Made by a program: the position numbers and the translations under genes
In this document: piece after piece, positions 1 to 7,554 of the stretch
How the letters are laid out: the number at the start of each line of letters is the position of its first letter
Position numbering within the stretch: position 1 is the first letter of the stretch
DNA from: Oscillospiraceae bacterium
GTDB taxonomy: Bacteria > Bacillota > Clostridia > Oscillospirales > WRJC01
Assembly: GCA_009783265.1 (NCBI GenBank)
Contig: WRHM01000007.1
Span: 100,666 to 164,665 of the forward strand
Direction of reading: 5' to 3'
DNA length: 64,000 nucleotides
The notes under the pieces: model-generated
Databases searched by the model: none
Told to the model about the DNA's origin: nothing
The model's input: the letters and a program-made list of their open reading frames with translations, nothing else

Positions 1-257
1 TATTCGGGATTGCAGGCGTGATGTCTGAAAGCGGCATGAATTTGCTTGCGGCTGAATTAGGCAACATAGGATTCGGGCCGTTAAACGCGTATTGCCTGAT
101 GTTGTTTGCGCTTTTATATCCTCCGTGCGTTGCGGCGTTGGGAGCTATTAAACGTGAATCGGGGAGTTGGAAAAGGCTTGGCTTGATTATGGTTTTTCAG
201 ATAGGCGTCGCCTGGACGGTATCTTTCGCGGTTTATCAGATAGGGAGGCTGTTTTGA
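1..257 (+). CDS. feoB: Ferrous iron transporter FeoB, C-terminal end (5' truncated by window)
   Basis: Only the last 85 or so residues are present; the reading frame is open from base 3 to the TGA at 255-257. The residues GIAGVMSESGMN followed by hydrophobic helices, FALLYPPCVAALGAIKRE and a final aromatic helix match the C-terminal gate and membrane region of FeoB, the GTP-dependent Fe(II) permease of the cytoplasmic membrane. The start codon lies outside the window. The next gene, three bases downstream, encodes the small Cys-rich membrane protein that commonly follows feoB in Clostridia, which supports the assignment. The GTPase domain is not visible here. Confidence 0.85.
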   Translation, partial: FGIAGVMSESGMNLLAAELGNIGFGPLNAYCLMLFALLYPPCVAALGAIKRESGSWKRLGLIMVFQIGVAWTVSFAVYQIGRLF

Positions 258-259
258 TT

Positions 260-430
260 ATGCCTGTAATTTTAACAGTAGTTATCGCGGGGTTAATAAT
301 ATTTTACGTGGGATGGGTGATATATAAGTCAGCCAGACGCACAAAAAACGGCAAAAATTGCTGCGAATGTGAAAATTGCGTATATAAAAATAAATTCAAA
401 AAAACTCTTGACAAAACAAAATTTATATGA
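260..430 (+). CDS. FeoB-associated Cys-rich membrane protein
   Basis: A 56-residue protein with one N-terminal membrane helix (about residues 3-20) and a short cytoplasmic tail holding Cys-Cys-Glu-Cys-Glu-Asn-Cys, the signature of the FeoB-associated Cys-rich membrane protein family. It starts at the ATG at 260, directly after the feoB TGA, so it is probably translationally coupled to feoB. The Cys cluster suggests metal or redox chemistry near the transporter; this is inferred from the family and position. The last codons overlap the promoter that drives the downstream infC operon (408-436). Confidence 0.8.
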   Translation: MPVILTVVIAGLIIFYVGWVIYKSARRTKNGKNCCECENCVYKNKFKKTLDKTKFI

Positions 431-436
431 TATAAT
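408..436 (+). promoter_or_regulatory. Sigma-A type promoter for infC-rpmI-rplT
   Basis: Exact consensus TTGACA (408-413), a 17-base spacer and exact consensus TATAAT (431-436). It lies inside the 3' end of the FeoB partner gene and would start transcription near base 443, giving a leader of about 200 bases before infC. Confidence 0.85.
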
Positions 437-442
437 TTGTTC

Positions 443-643
443 TTAGATTATATAATATAAAAAGAAGCAGAACGTCTCCGTTCTCACCATAAACTGTTAT
501 TTTGGGTCTTATGGTTAATATATTTACCGTGCGGCTGGTATGCCTGCGCGCGTATTTGAGCGGGGAATTTTGGTTTCTTCGCTTTTTTATTTATATTATT
601 TATATTATTTAATTGTTTTTTATTATTTTGGAGGTGCTTATCT
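443..643 (+). promoter_or_regulatory. Structured mRNA leader of infC-rpmI-rplT (candidate L20 leader)
   Basis: About 200 bases between the promoter and the infC start carry several stems. AGAACG/CGTTCT pairs at 469-484, ACCATAA/TTATGGT pairs at 486-515, and a GC-rich arm lies around 525-555. In low-GC Gram-positives this position holds the L20 leader, to which ribosomal protein L20 binds to repress its own operon. The position and stems support such a leader here; a covariance match was not run. The final part is U-rich and leads to the GGAGGT ribosome binding site at 630-635. Confidence 0.6.
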
Positions 644-1306
644 ATCGGTAGTAATACAAGGGATCTTTCTGTCAATAACGAAATCAAAGCGGTTCAGGTG
701 AGAGTTATAGACGACTCAGGCAATCAAATCGGAGTTTTGAAAACAGGCGACGCGTTAAATATGGCGCAGGATAAAGGGCTGGATTTGGTCGAGATTGCTC
801 CAACGGCTCAGATTCCCGTGTGCAGAATCATGGATTACGGCAAGTATAAATTCGAAAAGTCAAAAAAAGAAAAAGAATCTAAAAAAAGACAAAAGCAGGT
901 AATCATAGAGATAAAAGAAATAGAACTCTCTTGGAATATAGGCGTTCATGATTTTAACACAAGGCTCGGCCAGACCAAAAAGTTTATCGAGAACGGCAAC
1001 AAAGTAAAAATCACGCTTGAGCTGAGCAGGGGCAGGGAAATGGCGCACATGGAACTTGGGTATCAGATGCTTGAAAAATTTGAACAGGCTTGTCTGGAGT
1101 TTTGTATTGTGGAAAAAAGACCCGTGCGCGAGGGGCGCCGCATATCTATGTTTATCGGGCCAAAAAAAGTAAAACCCGACGAAAAGCCGAAAATTGCCGA
1201 AAAACCGGTCGGCCAGCCGCCGCCGGCATCAATAGCAGTAAAAGAAGAAAACACAGAAAATGCAGAAAATGCAGTAAAAGAAGAAAGAGAAGAAGTTAAA
1301 GTATAA
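644..1306 (+). CDS. infC: Translation initiation factor IF-3, AUC start codon
   Basis: IF-3 binds the 30S subunit and monitors start codon choice. The N-domain (residues INNEIKAVQVRVID-like, then GVLKTGDALNMAQDKGLDLVEIAP) and C-domain (RPVREGRRISMFIGPKK) are complete. No ATG, GTG or TTG gives a full N-terminus. The ideal GGAGGT site (630-635) sits 8 bases before ATC at 644, giving the usual N-terminal segment SNTRDLSVNNEIKAV. The first canonical start (GTG, 698) would delete about 18 conserved residues. A non-canonical start is a known hallmark of infC, allowing IF-3 to repress itself. The protein ends in an extra Lys/Glu/Pro-rich tail of about 45 residues. First gene of the operon with L35 and L20. 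Confidence 0.93.
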   Translation: MGSNTRDLSVNNEIKAVQVRVIDDSGNQIGVLKTGDALNMAQDKGLDLVEIAPTAQIPVCRIMDYGKYKFEKSKKEKESKKRQKQVIIEIKEIELSWNIGVHDFNTRLGQTKKFIENGNKVKITLELSRGREMAHMELGYQMLEKFEQACLEFCIVEKRPVREGRRISMFIGPKKVKPDEKPKIAEKPVGQPPPASIAVKEENTENAENAVKEEREEVKV

Positions 1307-1381
1307 GATATTAACACTACTTTTAAAGTTTAATATATAGTTTAATATAAAATTTATTTAAAGAAAGGATTGAGCTGAGAA

Positions 1382-1582
1382 ATGGGCAATAAAATGAAAA
1401 CCCATAAAGCCACGGCAAAACGTTTTAGCATGACTAAAACGGGAAAAGTCAAGTACACCCGCCAGAACAGACGCCATCAAGTTAATCTTAAAGACAATAA
1501 AAGAATGAGGCATCTTAAAAAGGGCGCGTATCTGCATGAATCGAATTTAGAAGCTATAAAAAAATTACTGCCCTACTCGTAG
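1382..1582 (+). CDS. rpmI: 50S ribosomal protein L35
   Basis: A 66-residue, strongly basic protein with the L35 signature (KMKTHKATAKRF near the N-terminus and a C-terminal HLKKGAYL-like stretch). Length fits the family. The ATG at 1382 lies after a GGATTGAG site and gives a slightly extended start (Met-Gly-Asn-Lys before Met-Lys-Thr-His). It is the middle gene of infC-rpmI-rplT, and its translation is expected to fall under the same L20-dependent control as its neighbours. Role: structural protein of the large ribosomal subunit. Confidence 0.97.
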   Translation: MGNKMKTHKATAKRFSMTKTGKVKYTRQNRRHQVNLKDNKRMRHLKKGAYLHESNLEAIKKLLPYS

Positions 1583-1632
1583 AGTTTTATTTTTAAGAAT
1601 GTTAAGATTAATAATTTAGGAGGATAAATTAC

Positions 1633-1986
1633 ATGGCAAGAGTTAAAGGCGCTGTTATGACGCGCAAAAGAAGAAATAAAGTGTTAAAAGCCGCCAAAGG
1701 CTATTGGGGGGCTAAATCAAAGCATTTCAAGATGGCTAAACAGGCTGTCATGAAAAGCGGGAATTATGCTTATATAGGCAGAAAACAAAAGAAAAGGGAT
1801 TTCAGAGCTTTGTGGATAACGAGAATATCGGCTCAGGCAAGGGTAAACGGGATAAATTACTCAAGATTTATGAACGGCCTGAAGAAAGCCGGAATAATGC
1901 TGAACAGAAAAATGCTTTCGGAGATTGCGGTTGCGGATAAACCCGCGTTTGCTTCATTGGTCGAAAAAGCAAAAGCGGCTCTTTAA
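1633..1986 (+). CDS. rplT: 50S ribosomal protein L20
   Basis: A 117-residue basic protein with the full L20 fold: N-terminal [25 protein letters not shown] and C-terminal [26 protein letters not shown] segments. Length is standard. The start is the ATG at 1633, eight bases after an AGGAGG site. L20 binds 23S rRNA early in large-subunit assembly and, in related bacteria, also binds its own mRNA leader. The gene is last in the operon and is followed by a GC-rich hairpin. Confidence 0.98.
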   Translation: MARVKGAVMTRKRRNKVLKAAKGYWGAKSKHFKMAKQAVMKSGNYAYIGRKQKKRDFRALWITRISAQARVNGINYSRFMNGLKKAGIMLNRKMLSEIAVADKPAFASLVEKAKAAL

Positions 1987-2010
1987 TTTATATATTTAAT
2001 ATTTAATGTA

Positions 2011-2040
2011 GAGGGCGGCATTAATGCCGCCCGTTAATTC
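2011..2040 (+). terminator. Hairpin after rplT
   Basis: GGGCGGCATTAATGCCGCCC (2013-2032) is a near-perfect palindrome followed by GTTAATTCTT, consistent with a rho-independent terminator that ends the infC operon. The T-run is weak. Confidence 0.6.
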
Positions 2041-2103
2041 TTAGAATCAGAATTGGATTATCTATCAGATTACGTAGTACAGAAAGGAACAACAGGTAAT
2101 TAA

Positions 2104-2472
2104 ATGGGCGAAAAGAATGAGCAGAAAGAATCAAAAGAATCAAAAGAATCAACAGAGTCAACAGAAGTGAAAGATTTGAAAGAACTGAAAGAAAATAAAA
2201 ACGCGGCGTTGACTTATAAGGGCAAGCCGCTTGTGCGGAAAGATAATATTATTTGTTACGGCGACGCGGACGCGGACGATTATATCCTGACGCTTACGAT
2301 AAAAAGCACAAGAGACGAAAAAGGGCTTGAAATCGCTACGAGCGTTTTGATATTAATTCAAAGCTCAGACGTAAATTCAAAGGAAATCGTCAAATTCGGT
2401 GAAAAAGATTCGCTTTATGAAGCTTTTGAAATAGGTGAAATCTGGCTTGACAGTCTGAAACAGGGAAAGTAA
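2104..2472 (+). CDS. Hypothetical protein, Lys/Glu/Ser-rich N-terminus
   Basis: A 122-residue cytoplasmic protein. The first 40 residues are low complexity (repeats of Lys-Glu-Ser and Ser-Thr-Glu). The remaining 80 residues look folded, starting YKGKPLVRKDNIICYGD and ending with an amphipathic helix (YEAFEIGEIWLDSLK). I do not recognise a characterised family. It lies between the L20 operon terminator and a PpiC-type lipoprotein gene (26 bases downstream), so the two may be co-transcribed. No signal peptide or membrane segment is visible. Confidence 0.65.
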   Translation: MGEKNEQKESKESKESTESTEVKDLKELKENKNAALTYKGKPLVRKDNIICYGDADADDYILTLTIKSTRDEKGLEIATSVLILIQSSDVNSKEIVKFGEKDSLYEAFEIGEIWLDSLKQGK

Positions 2473-2498
2473 AATTTATTTAAGAGGATTTTATATAA

Positions 2499-3671
2499 AT
2501 GTATAAAAATAAAAAAATAAAAAAATTTCTGTTGCGGTTATTAAATGTGCTTATATTATGCTCGGTTATATTTTCATGCGTTAATATTATGAGTTCCTGC
2601 GGGACAAAAGAAGGCAACCCGGCAATGACGCTGGCTTACGGGAAAAATACTACGGTATTTTCGTCTAATATATACAGTTATTATCTGAGTTACACAAAAA
2701 CGATGATGCTCGCCAATATATATATGTCGATAGGGTACGGCGCGGAAGATATTCCGGGTATGGGCGACTGGCCGGATTATTGGGCAAATGAATATATGGA
2801 AGGCGTGACTTACGGTGATATAGCAAAAATGCAGGCAGAAGACACGGCTAAACAATTACTCGCAATCGCCGCGTATTGCAAAGAGCATGATCTCGCGCTC
2901 TCAAAAGAACAGATTAGCGATATAGACAACGCTATAAAAGACGTAATAAAAAGCGACAAGTATAAAAATTCAAAATCGGCGTTTAATTCAGTTTTGATCA
3001 GGTTTAATATAGACGACGGCATATATAAAGAAATAAAAAAATACGAGTCGCTCAGCGGTGTATTCGGGAAAGATTTGTTTGATCAGGCTAACGGCAAAAG
3101 AAAAATAACCGAAGATATGATAGACAGCGTGTATCAGCAGATGTGCGCGAGGGTCAAGCATATATTGATATTATACTCTCCCGGCACAAGGGACGCGGAA
3201 AATAATCCCGAAGAGTATTCAGAAGAAGAGCTTGCCGAAAGAAAAGCAAGAGTCGAGGATTTGTACGACAGGATAATTGCCGGTGAAAATTTTGACGATC
3301 TTCTCTCGGAATCCGAAGACCCCGGTTCGCTCGCGTATCCCGACGGTTATACTATAAGCGAGGAAACAAGTTTTGTTCCGGAATTTATAGACGCTGCGTT
3401 TGATATGAAAATAGGGGACGTAAGAAAAGTAGAGAGTTCTTACGGTATGCATATAATGAAAAAATACGCGCTGCTCCCGTCAGATCAGGTCGTGGATTTT
3501 ATAGATGCGGGAGATACGTGGAGAAACGTCGTAAACAAGCAGTTGCAGACATATATAATGAATGAAGAATTAAAGCCGTATATCGAAAAAATAGAAATGC
3601 ATAAAGACGAGACAGATTTATTTGATATAGCGACAAGTTCTGTTATGTTTGACTGTCTGGAATTATGGTAA
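2499..3671 (+). CDS. PpiC/PrsA-type peptidyl-prolyl isomerase lipoprotein
   Basis: A 390-residue secreted lipoprotein. A basic N-terminus and hydrophobic stretch lead to a lipobox ending in Cys34 (Met-Ser-Ser-Cys). Residues about 215-325 form a parvulin (rotamase) domain: RVKHILILYSPG, an inserted acidic loop, YDRIIAGENFDDLLSE, GYTISEETSFVPEFIDAAFDMKIGDV and SSYGMHIMKK. The helical part before it resembles the SurA/PrsA chaperone region. By family it should help fold exported proteins outside the membrane. The tail after the domain (about 55 residues) is helical. The start ATG at 2499 follows an AGAGGA site. Confidence 0.85.
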   Translation: MYKNKKIKKFLLRLLNVLILCSVIFSCVNIMSSCGTKEGNPAMTLAYGKNTTVFSSNIYSYYLSYTKTMMLANIYMSIGYGAEDIPGMGDWPDYWANEYMEGVTYGDIAKMQAEDTAKQLLAIAAYCKEHDLALSKEQISDIDNAIKDVIKSDKYKNSKSAFNSVLIRFNIDDGIYKEIKKYESLSGVFGKDLFDQANGKRKITEDMIDSVYQQMCARVKHILILYSPGTRDAENNPEEYSEEELAERKARVEDLYDRIIAGENFDDLLSESEDPGSLAYPDGYTISEETSFVPEFIDAAFDMKIGDVRKVESSYGMHIMKKYALLPSDQVVDFIDAGDTWRNVVNKQLQTYIMNEELKPYIEKIEMHKDETDLFDIATSSVMFDCLELW

Positions 3672-3706
3672 TATAAAATAAAATTTTGATTTACAGGGCA
3701 AAACTA

Positions 3707-3735
3707 TTGACAAAAATGTTAAATTAAATTATAAT
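3707..3735 (+). promoter_or_regulatory. Promoter for yceD-rpmF
   Basis: TTGACA at 3707-3712 and TATAAT at 3730-3735, spacer 17 bases. The expected transcription start is near 3742, only about 16 bases before the yceD ATG, so the leader is very short. Confidence 0.85.
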
Positions 3736-3757
3736 AGATTATTAGGTTTTGAAGATT

Positions 3758-4282
3758 ATGCGTATAAATATAGAATCCGTAAGAAAAAAAGAAGCGGCAA
3801 ACTCGATAAAATTTGATTATAGAGTTGAAGAATCAGAGAAAAATAATTATAAAATTTTATTAGGGGCAAAAGAAGTCGGTTTTATAAATATCATCGGGGA
3901 AATATCACAGAAAAACGGGCTTGTCGCGATAGATTACGAAATAGAGGCAAATTTTTTGGCTGAATGCGCCCGCTGCGGTAAAGAGACATGGCAGACGGTT
4001 GAGACCGGGGGAGAAAAATATATCGCGGACAAATCCGAAGAAGATGAAAAAGCCGGCGGCGATTTTTATTTCACAGAGACTGACGGAATACTCGAACTTT
4101 CTGATTTTATCGTGGAATTTTTAGGTGTTGAGATTCCGTACAGGTATCTTTGTTTTGATGACTGCCAAGGATTGTGCCAAAAATGCGGCAAAGATTTAAA
4201 CGAGGGCGGCTGCTCATGCCAGAAAAAAGAAAAAAATCCGGCGTTTAAGATTTTGGACGATTTTTTTGAGAAAAAAGAATAA
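3758..4282 (+). CDS. YceD family (DUF177) protein, L32-linked
   Basis: A 174-residue protein with the DUF177/YceD layout: N-terminal beta-rich part, a central CARCGKE motif and a C-terminal CQKCGKDLN...CSC zinc-like cluster. In most bacteria this gene lies directly before rpmF, as here (44 bases apart), and its product has been linked to 23S rRNA or ribosome assembly. Start: ATG at 3758 is chosen over an in-frame TTG at 3749 because the promoter places the transcript start only a few bases upstream and an AGG motif lies at 3744-3746. The last residues (ILDDFFEKKE) are typical of the family. Confidence 0.88.
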   Translation: MRINIESVRKKEAANSIKFDYRVEESEKNNYKILLGAKEVGFINIIGEISQKNGLVAIDYEIEANFLAECARCGKETWQTVETGGEKYIADKSEEDEKAGGDFYFTETDGILELSDFIVEFLGVEIPYRYLCFDDCQGLCQKCGKDLNEGGCSCQKKEKNPAFKILDDFFEKKE

Positions 4283-4326
4283 ATTAATTAATATAATCTA
4301 AATAGCAGATAGAGGAGTGATAAAAA

Positions 4327-4506
4327 ATGGCTGTTCCAAAGAGAAAAACTTCTAAGGCAAGACGTGACAAAAGACGCAACAACGTGTGGAAAATATCCGC
4401 TCCGGGTATAGTAAAATGCTCATGCGGAGAGTTTGTATTGTCCCATAGGGTATGCAAAGCCTGTGGCAAATACAACGGAAAAGAAATAATAAAAGTAGAA
4501 TCCTAA
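4327..4506 (+). CDS. rpmF: 50S ribosomal protein L32
   Basis: A 59-residue protein beginning [17 protein letters not shown], the invariant L32 N-terminus, and ending in a zinc-ribbon-like region with Cys-Ser-Cys-Gly-Glu and Cys-Lys-Ala-Cys-Gly. Length is normal. The ribosome binding site GAGGAG lies about 8 bases before the ATG. One oddity: the first metal pair is C-x-C instead of the usual C-x-x-C. It is co-transcribed with the upstream yceD gene, and a long inverted repeat follows directly. Confidence 0.95.
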   Translation: MAVPKRKTSKARRDKRRNNVWKISAPGIVKCSCGEFVLSHRVCKACGKYNGKEIIKVES

Positions 4507-4510
4507 AATC

Positions 4511-4580
4511 CGTAGGGGCGAACTGTGTTCGCCCGCAAAATTCTATGTTGTTACACGGGCGAACACAGTTCGCTCCTACG
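4511..4580. repeat. GTAGGG palindromic element, copy 1
   Basis: Two 25-base arms (4511-4535 and 4556-4580) are inverted copies with a single mismatch, each also containing GGGCGAAC/GTTCGCCC self-complementarity. The element starts CGTAGGGGCGAAC and ends GTTCGCTCCTACG. It directly follows rpmF and could act as a terminator-like hairpin. A second hairpin (AGGGAAAGG...CCCCTCTCCC, about 4583-4611) follows and runs into the start region of the next gene. Confidence 0.8.
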
Positions 4581-4647
4581 ATAGGGAAAGGTGCGCAAAG
4601 CCCCTCTCCCTTGTTGCGTTTATGATATATTACCGGAGAATCCGAAA

Positions 4648-5892
4648 ATGATAAAAAAATATAAACTTAAAGCAAAAAAAACAAAGTATGACGATATATT
4701 GCGTGAATTTGAAACTTATATGGCGGGTGAAAAAAAGAGATGCAATAATAAATGCATTTTTTGTTTTATTGACCAGCTGCCCAAAGATTGCCTGCGTGAG
4801 ACTTTATATTTCAAAGACGACGACGAACGGCTTTCTTTTCTTCACGGGAATTATATCACTCTCACAAATTTAGACGATTCGCATATCGACAGGATAATAA
4901 AAATTCGCATATCGCCTGTGAATATATCTGTTCATACGACAAATAAAAATTTGCGCGTAAAAATGATGAATAATAAACGCGCAGGCGAAGTTTTGGGTTA
5001 TATAAAAAAACTGGCGGGAAATAATATTAAAATCAACGCGCAGATTGTTTTATGCAAAAATATAAACGACGGCAAAGAATTAGATAAAACCCTGAGCGAC
5101 TTATGCGAATTATATCCGTCAATGCAAAGCATAGCCGTAGTGCCGAATGGATTGACTAAATACCGTGAAGAAAATAATTTATATAAACTTGAGCCGTTTG
5201 ATAAATCAGATTGCGAAAAGATTATAGAAACAGTAAATAAAACCGGCGAAGAAAATCTGAAAAAATATAATTCAAGGCTTGTTTACTGCGCCGACGAATT
5301 TTTTCTCAAAGCCGGGATTGAAATACCGGACTGCGAATATTATGAAGGTTACCCGCAGTATGAAAACGGCGTTGGAATGATAAGAAGCTTTTGCGATGAT
5401 TTCTACGGGAATCTTGAAGATTTTAATAAATTTGTAGGGGACGCCAGCCCGGGCGTCCAGTGCAAAAAAAATAATATATGTTCAGATTTGCGGGACGTCG
5501 AGGACGCCGTCCCCTACAGGCAAACCCGCAAAGTTGCTCTTGTCACCGGAGAAGCGGCGTATTGTTTAATAAAGACGCTGACTGATGATTTAGTTAAAAA
5601 GGGCGGGAATTTGATTTGTGAAGTCTATAAAATAAAAAATGATTTTTTTGGAGAAGAGATAACAGTAGCGGGGCTTGTGACAGGCAGAGATATTATAAAT
5701 CAGCTTATGCCGTATAAAAATAATTTAGGCGATGAGTTGCTGATCCCCTCTGTCATGTTAAGATACGAGAGAGATTTGTTTTTGGATAATACAAGCATAG
5801 AAGATATAGAAAAATCGCTTGAGATTAAAGTTAAAATAGTTGAAAATGAAGCCGAAGATTTTATAAAAAAGGTATTAAATTATGAGCAATAA
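4648..5892 (+). CDS. DUF512 family radical-SAM-like protein with in-frame repeat insertion
   Basis: The protein shows CNNKCIFCFIDQLPKDCL, LYFKDDDERLSFLHGNYITLTNL and ISPVNISVHTTNKNLR, all hallmarks of DUF512 proteins: a radical-SAM-like CxxxCxxC core with a C-terminal DUF512 domain (VAGLVTGRDI). Function is not established. The start at ATG 4648 follows GGAG by 9 bases; an in-frame GTG at 4591 lies in a repeat hairpin. Family members usually have an N-terminal PDZ-like domain of about 70 residues, absent here, so the 5' end seems truncated next to repeat copy 1. Repeat copy 2 (5434-5517, 84 bases) is inserted in frame in the linker before KVALVTGEAA. The 3' end overlaps der by 11 bases. Confidence 0.85.
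   Translation: MIKKYKLKAKKTKYDDILREFETYMAGEKKRCNNKCIFCFIDQLPKDCLRETLYFKDDDERLSFLHGNYITLTNLDDSHIDRIIKIRISPVNISVHTTNKNLRVKMMNNKRAGEVLGYIKKLAGNNIKINAQIVLCKNINDGKELDKTLSDLCELYPSMQSIAVVPNGLTKYREENNLYKLEPFDKSDCEKIIETVNKTGEENLKKYNSRLVYCADEFFLKAGIEIPDCEYYEGYPQYENGVGMIRSFCDDFYGNLEDFNKFVGDASPGVQCKKNNICSDLRDVEDAVPYRQTRKVALVTGEAAYCLIKTLTDDLVKKGGNLICEVYKIKNDFFGEEITVAGLVTGRDIINQLMPYKNNLGDELLIPSVMLRYERDLFLDNTSIEDIEKSLEIKVKIVENEAEDFIKKVLNYEQ
5434..5517 (+). repeat. GTAGGG palindromic element, copy 2 (in frame inside a CDS)
   Basis: An 84-base element from GTAGGGGACGCC to GGCGTCCTCG...CCCCTAC. It contains the inner palindrome GACGCCAGCCCGGGCGTC and an outer GTAGGGG/CCCCTAC pair. Its length is exactly 28 codons, so the DUF512 reading frame stays open and gains a 28-residue segment starting Val-Gly-Asp-Ala-Ser-Pro-Gly. 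The end matches copy 4 (GGGACGTCGAGGACGCCGTCCCCTAC is shared). Confidence 0.85.
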
Positions 5893-7228
5893 CAACAATA
5901 AAAAACCCATAGCCGCTATTGTCGGACGGCCGAATGTCGGCAAGAGCGCGTTGTTTAACAAAATAGCGGGCAGGAGAATATCTATTGTAGAAGATACGCC
6001 CGGGGTTACGAGAGACAGGATATACTGCGACACAGACTGGAACGGTAAAGTTTTTACTATGATTGACACCGGAGGAATCGAGCCTAACACTGATGATTTA
6101 ATATTAAAGAGCATGAGGGAACAGGCTAAAACTGCAATCGAACTTGCCGATGTTATTATACTTGTCGTGGATTTGAAAAGCGGCCTGACTGCGAATGATT
6201 CAGATGTTGCCGCAATGCTTTTAAAAAGCGGCAAACCGGTTGTGCTATGCGTGAATAAAGTCGATTCAATCGGGAATGTCCCGGCTGAGTTTTATGAATT
6301 TTACGAGCTTGGGCTTGGCGAGCCGTTTGCGGTTTCGTCGATTCACGGCACGGGCACGGGAGATTTGCTTGACAGGATCGTCGAACTTATGCCTGAACAG
6401 CATGAAGATTATGTTGAAGAAAGCGATATTATAAAAGTTGCGGTTATCGGTAAACCAAACGTAGGAAAAAGCTCGATCGTAAATAAATTTTTAGGCGAAG
6501 AAAGAGTTATCGTAACGAATATCCCCGGAACGACGAGGGATTCGATCGACCAGTATTTTGAGAATAGTTACGGCAAGTATATTTTTATCGACACAGCCGG
6601 GATACGCAGACAAAACAGGATAAACGACAATATAGAAAAATACAGTGTTTTACGGGCAAAGGCGGCAGTTGAACGGGCGGACGTGTGCCTGATTATGATT
6701 GACGCAGAGGAAGGACCTACGGCTCACGATGAAAGAATAGCGGGAATCGCGCACGAAGCCGGAAAAGCTTCGATTATTGTTATAAACAAATGGGATTTGA
6801 TAGAGAAAGACAATTCGACTACAAAAAAATTCACGGACGACATAAAGACGGCTTTTGCGTATATGAAATACGCGCCCGAAATATTTGTTTCGGCGAAAAC
6901 CGGACAAAGGGTCGCAAAGATTTTCGAGATGATAAATGCAGTTTATACAGAATCTTCAAAGAGAATAACAACAGGGGCTTTAAACGACGTTTTGAGCGAC
7001 GCGATAGCGAGAAGCCAGCCGCCGAGCGATAAAGGCAGGCGGCTGAAAATATATTACATGACGCAGACAGGCACAAAGCCGCCGGTGTTCGTGATGTTTG
7101 TGAACGACGCAGAGTTGTTTCACTTTTCGTATCAAAGATATATAGAGAATAGAATCAGGGAGACATTCGGATTTTCAGGCACTCCGGTCAGATTTGTGAT
7201 AAAAAACCGAAGTAAGGGAGATATATAA
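5882..7228 (+). CDS. der: Ribosome biogenesis GTPase Der (EngA)
   Basis: A 448-residue protein with two tandem GTPase domains: GRPNVGKSA (about residues 14-22) with DTPGVTRDR, and GKPNVGKSS (about 191-199) with NIPGTTRDS, each followed by NKxD motifs (VNKVD and INKWD). The C-terminal KH-like domain includes RRLKIYYMTQTGTKPPVFVMFVND. Der is essential for 50S assembly. Length and motifs are typical. The start overlaps the end of the DUF512 gene, and DUF512-der adjacency is common in Clostridia. No unusual changes are visible in the nucleotide-binding motifs. Confidence 0.97.
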   Translation: MSNNNNKKPIAAIVGRPNVGKSALFNKIAGRRISIVEDTPGVTRDRIYCDTDWNGKVFTMIDTGGIEPNTDDLILKSMREQAKTAIELADVIILVVDLKSGLTANDSDVAAMLLKSGKPVVLCVNKVDSIGNVPAEFYEFYELGLGEPFAVSSIHGTGTGDLLDRIVELMPEQHEDYVEESDIIKVAVIGKPNVGKSSIVNKFLGEERVIVTNIPGTTRDSIDQYFENSYGKYIFIDTAGIRRQNRINDNIEKYSVLRAKAAVERADVCLIMIDAEEGPTAHDERIAGIAHEAGKASIIVINKWDLIEKDNSTTKKFTDDIKTAFAYMKYAPEIFVSAKTGQRVAKIFEMINAVYTESSKRITTGALNDVLSDAIARSQPPSDKGRRLKIYYMTQTGTKPPVFVMFVNDAELFHFSYQRYIENRIRETFGFSGTPVRFVIKNRSKGDI

Positions 7229-7258
7229 TTAAATTTGGAAAATTGAAAGTTATGTAAA

Positions 7259-7549
7259 TTATTTTATCAATCTTTTTAATTCATCGTAAAAATTTTCACG
7301 AGTACCTGCTAATATTACAACAACGATCTGTTCGTTTTCTTCGTAAATTCTATATGCGATTTCATAATTTGTTTTGGCATATCTTACGTCATATCCATAT
7401 ATACCCTGTAAATCCCCGACTTTTTGAGTTCCGATATAAGGGTTGACTTTTAATTTATCAATCGCCTCTTTAAACGCCGCCAGTAACTGTTTATCCTTGA
7501 TTTTTTTGAAATACCGTTCCGCAGATTTGGAATAATTGATTTCATACAT
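7259..7549 (-). CDS. RelE/ParE family toxin
   Basis: A 96-residue protein with the RelE/ParE fold pattern: YSKSAERYFKKI, a helical hairpin, LKVNPYIGTQKVGDLQGIYGYDVRYAKTNYEIAYRI, a VVVILAGTRENFYDEL strand and final helix. These toxins usually cleave mRNA on the ribosome (RelE) or poison gyrase (ParE); the subtype cannot be settled here. It is second in a two-gene operon, five bases after an AbrB-type antitoxin gene. Both are minus strand, between der and two envelope genes. Confidence 0.85.
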   Translation of the reverse strand: MYEINYSKSAERYFKKIKDKQLLAAFKEAIDKLKVNPYIGTQKVGDLQGIYGYDVRYAKTNYEIAYRIYEENEQIVVVILAGTRENFYDELKRLIK

Positions 7550-7554
7550 ACCAA

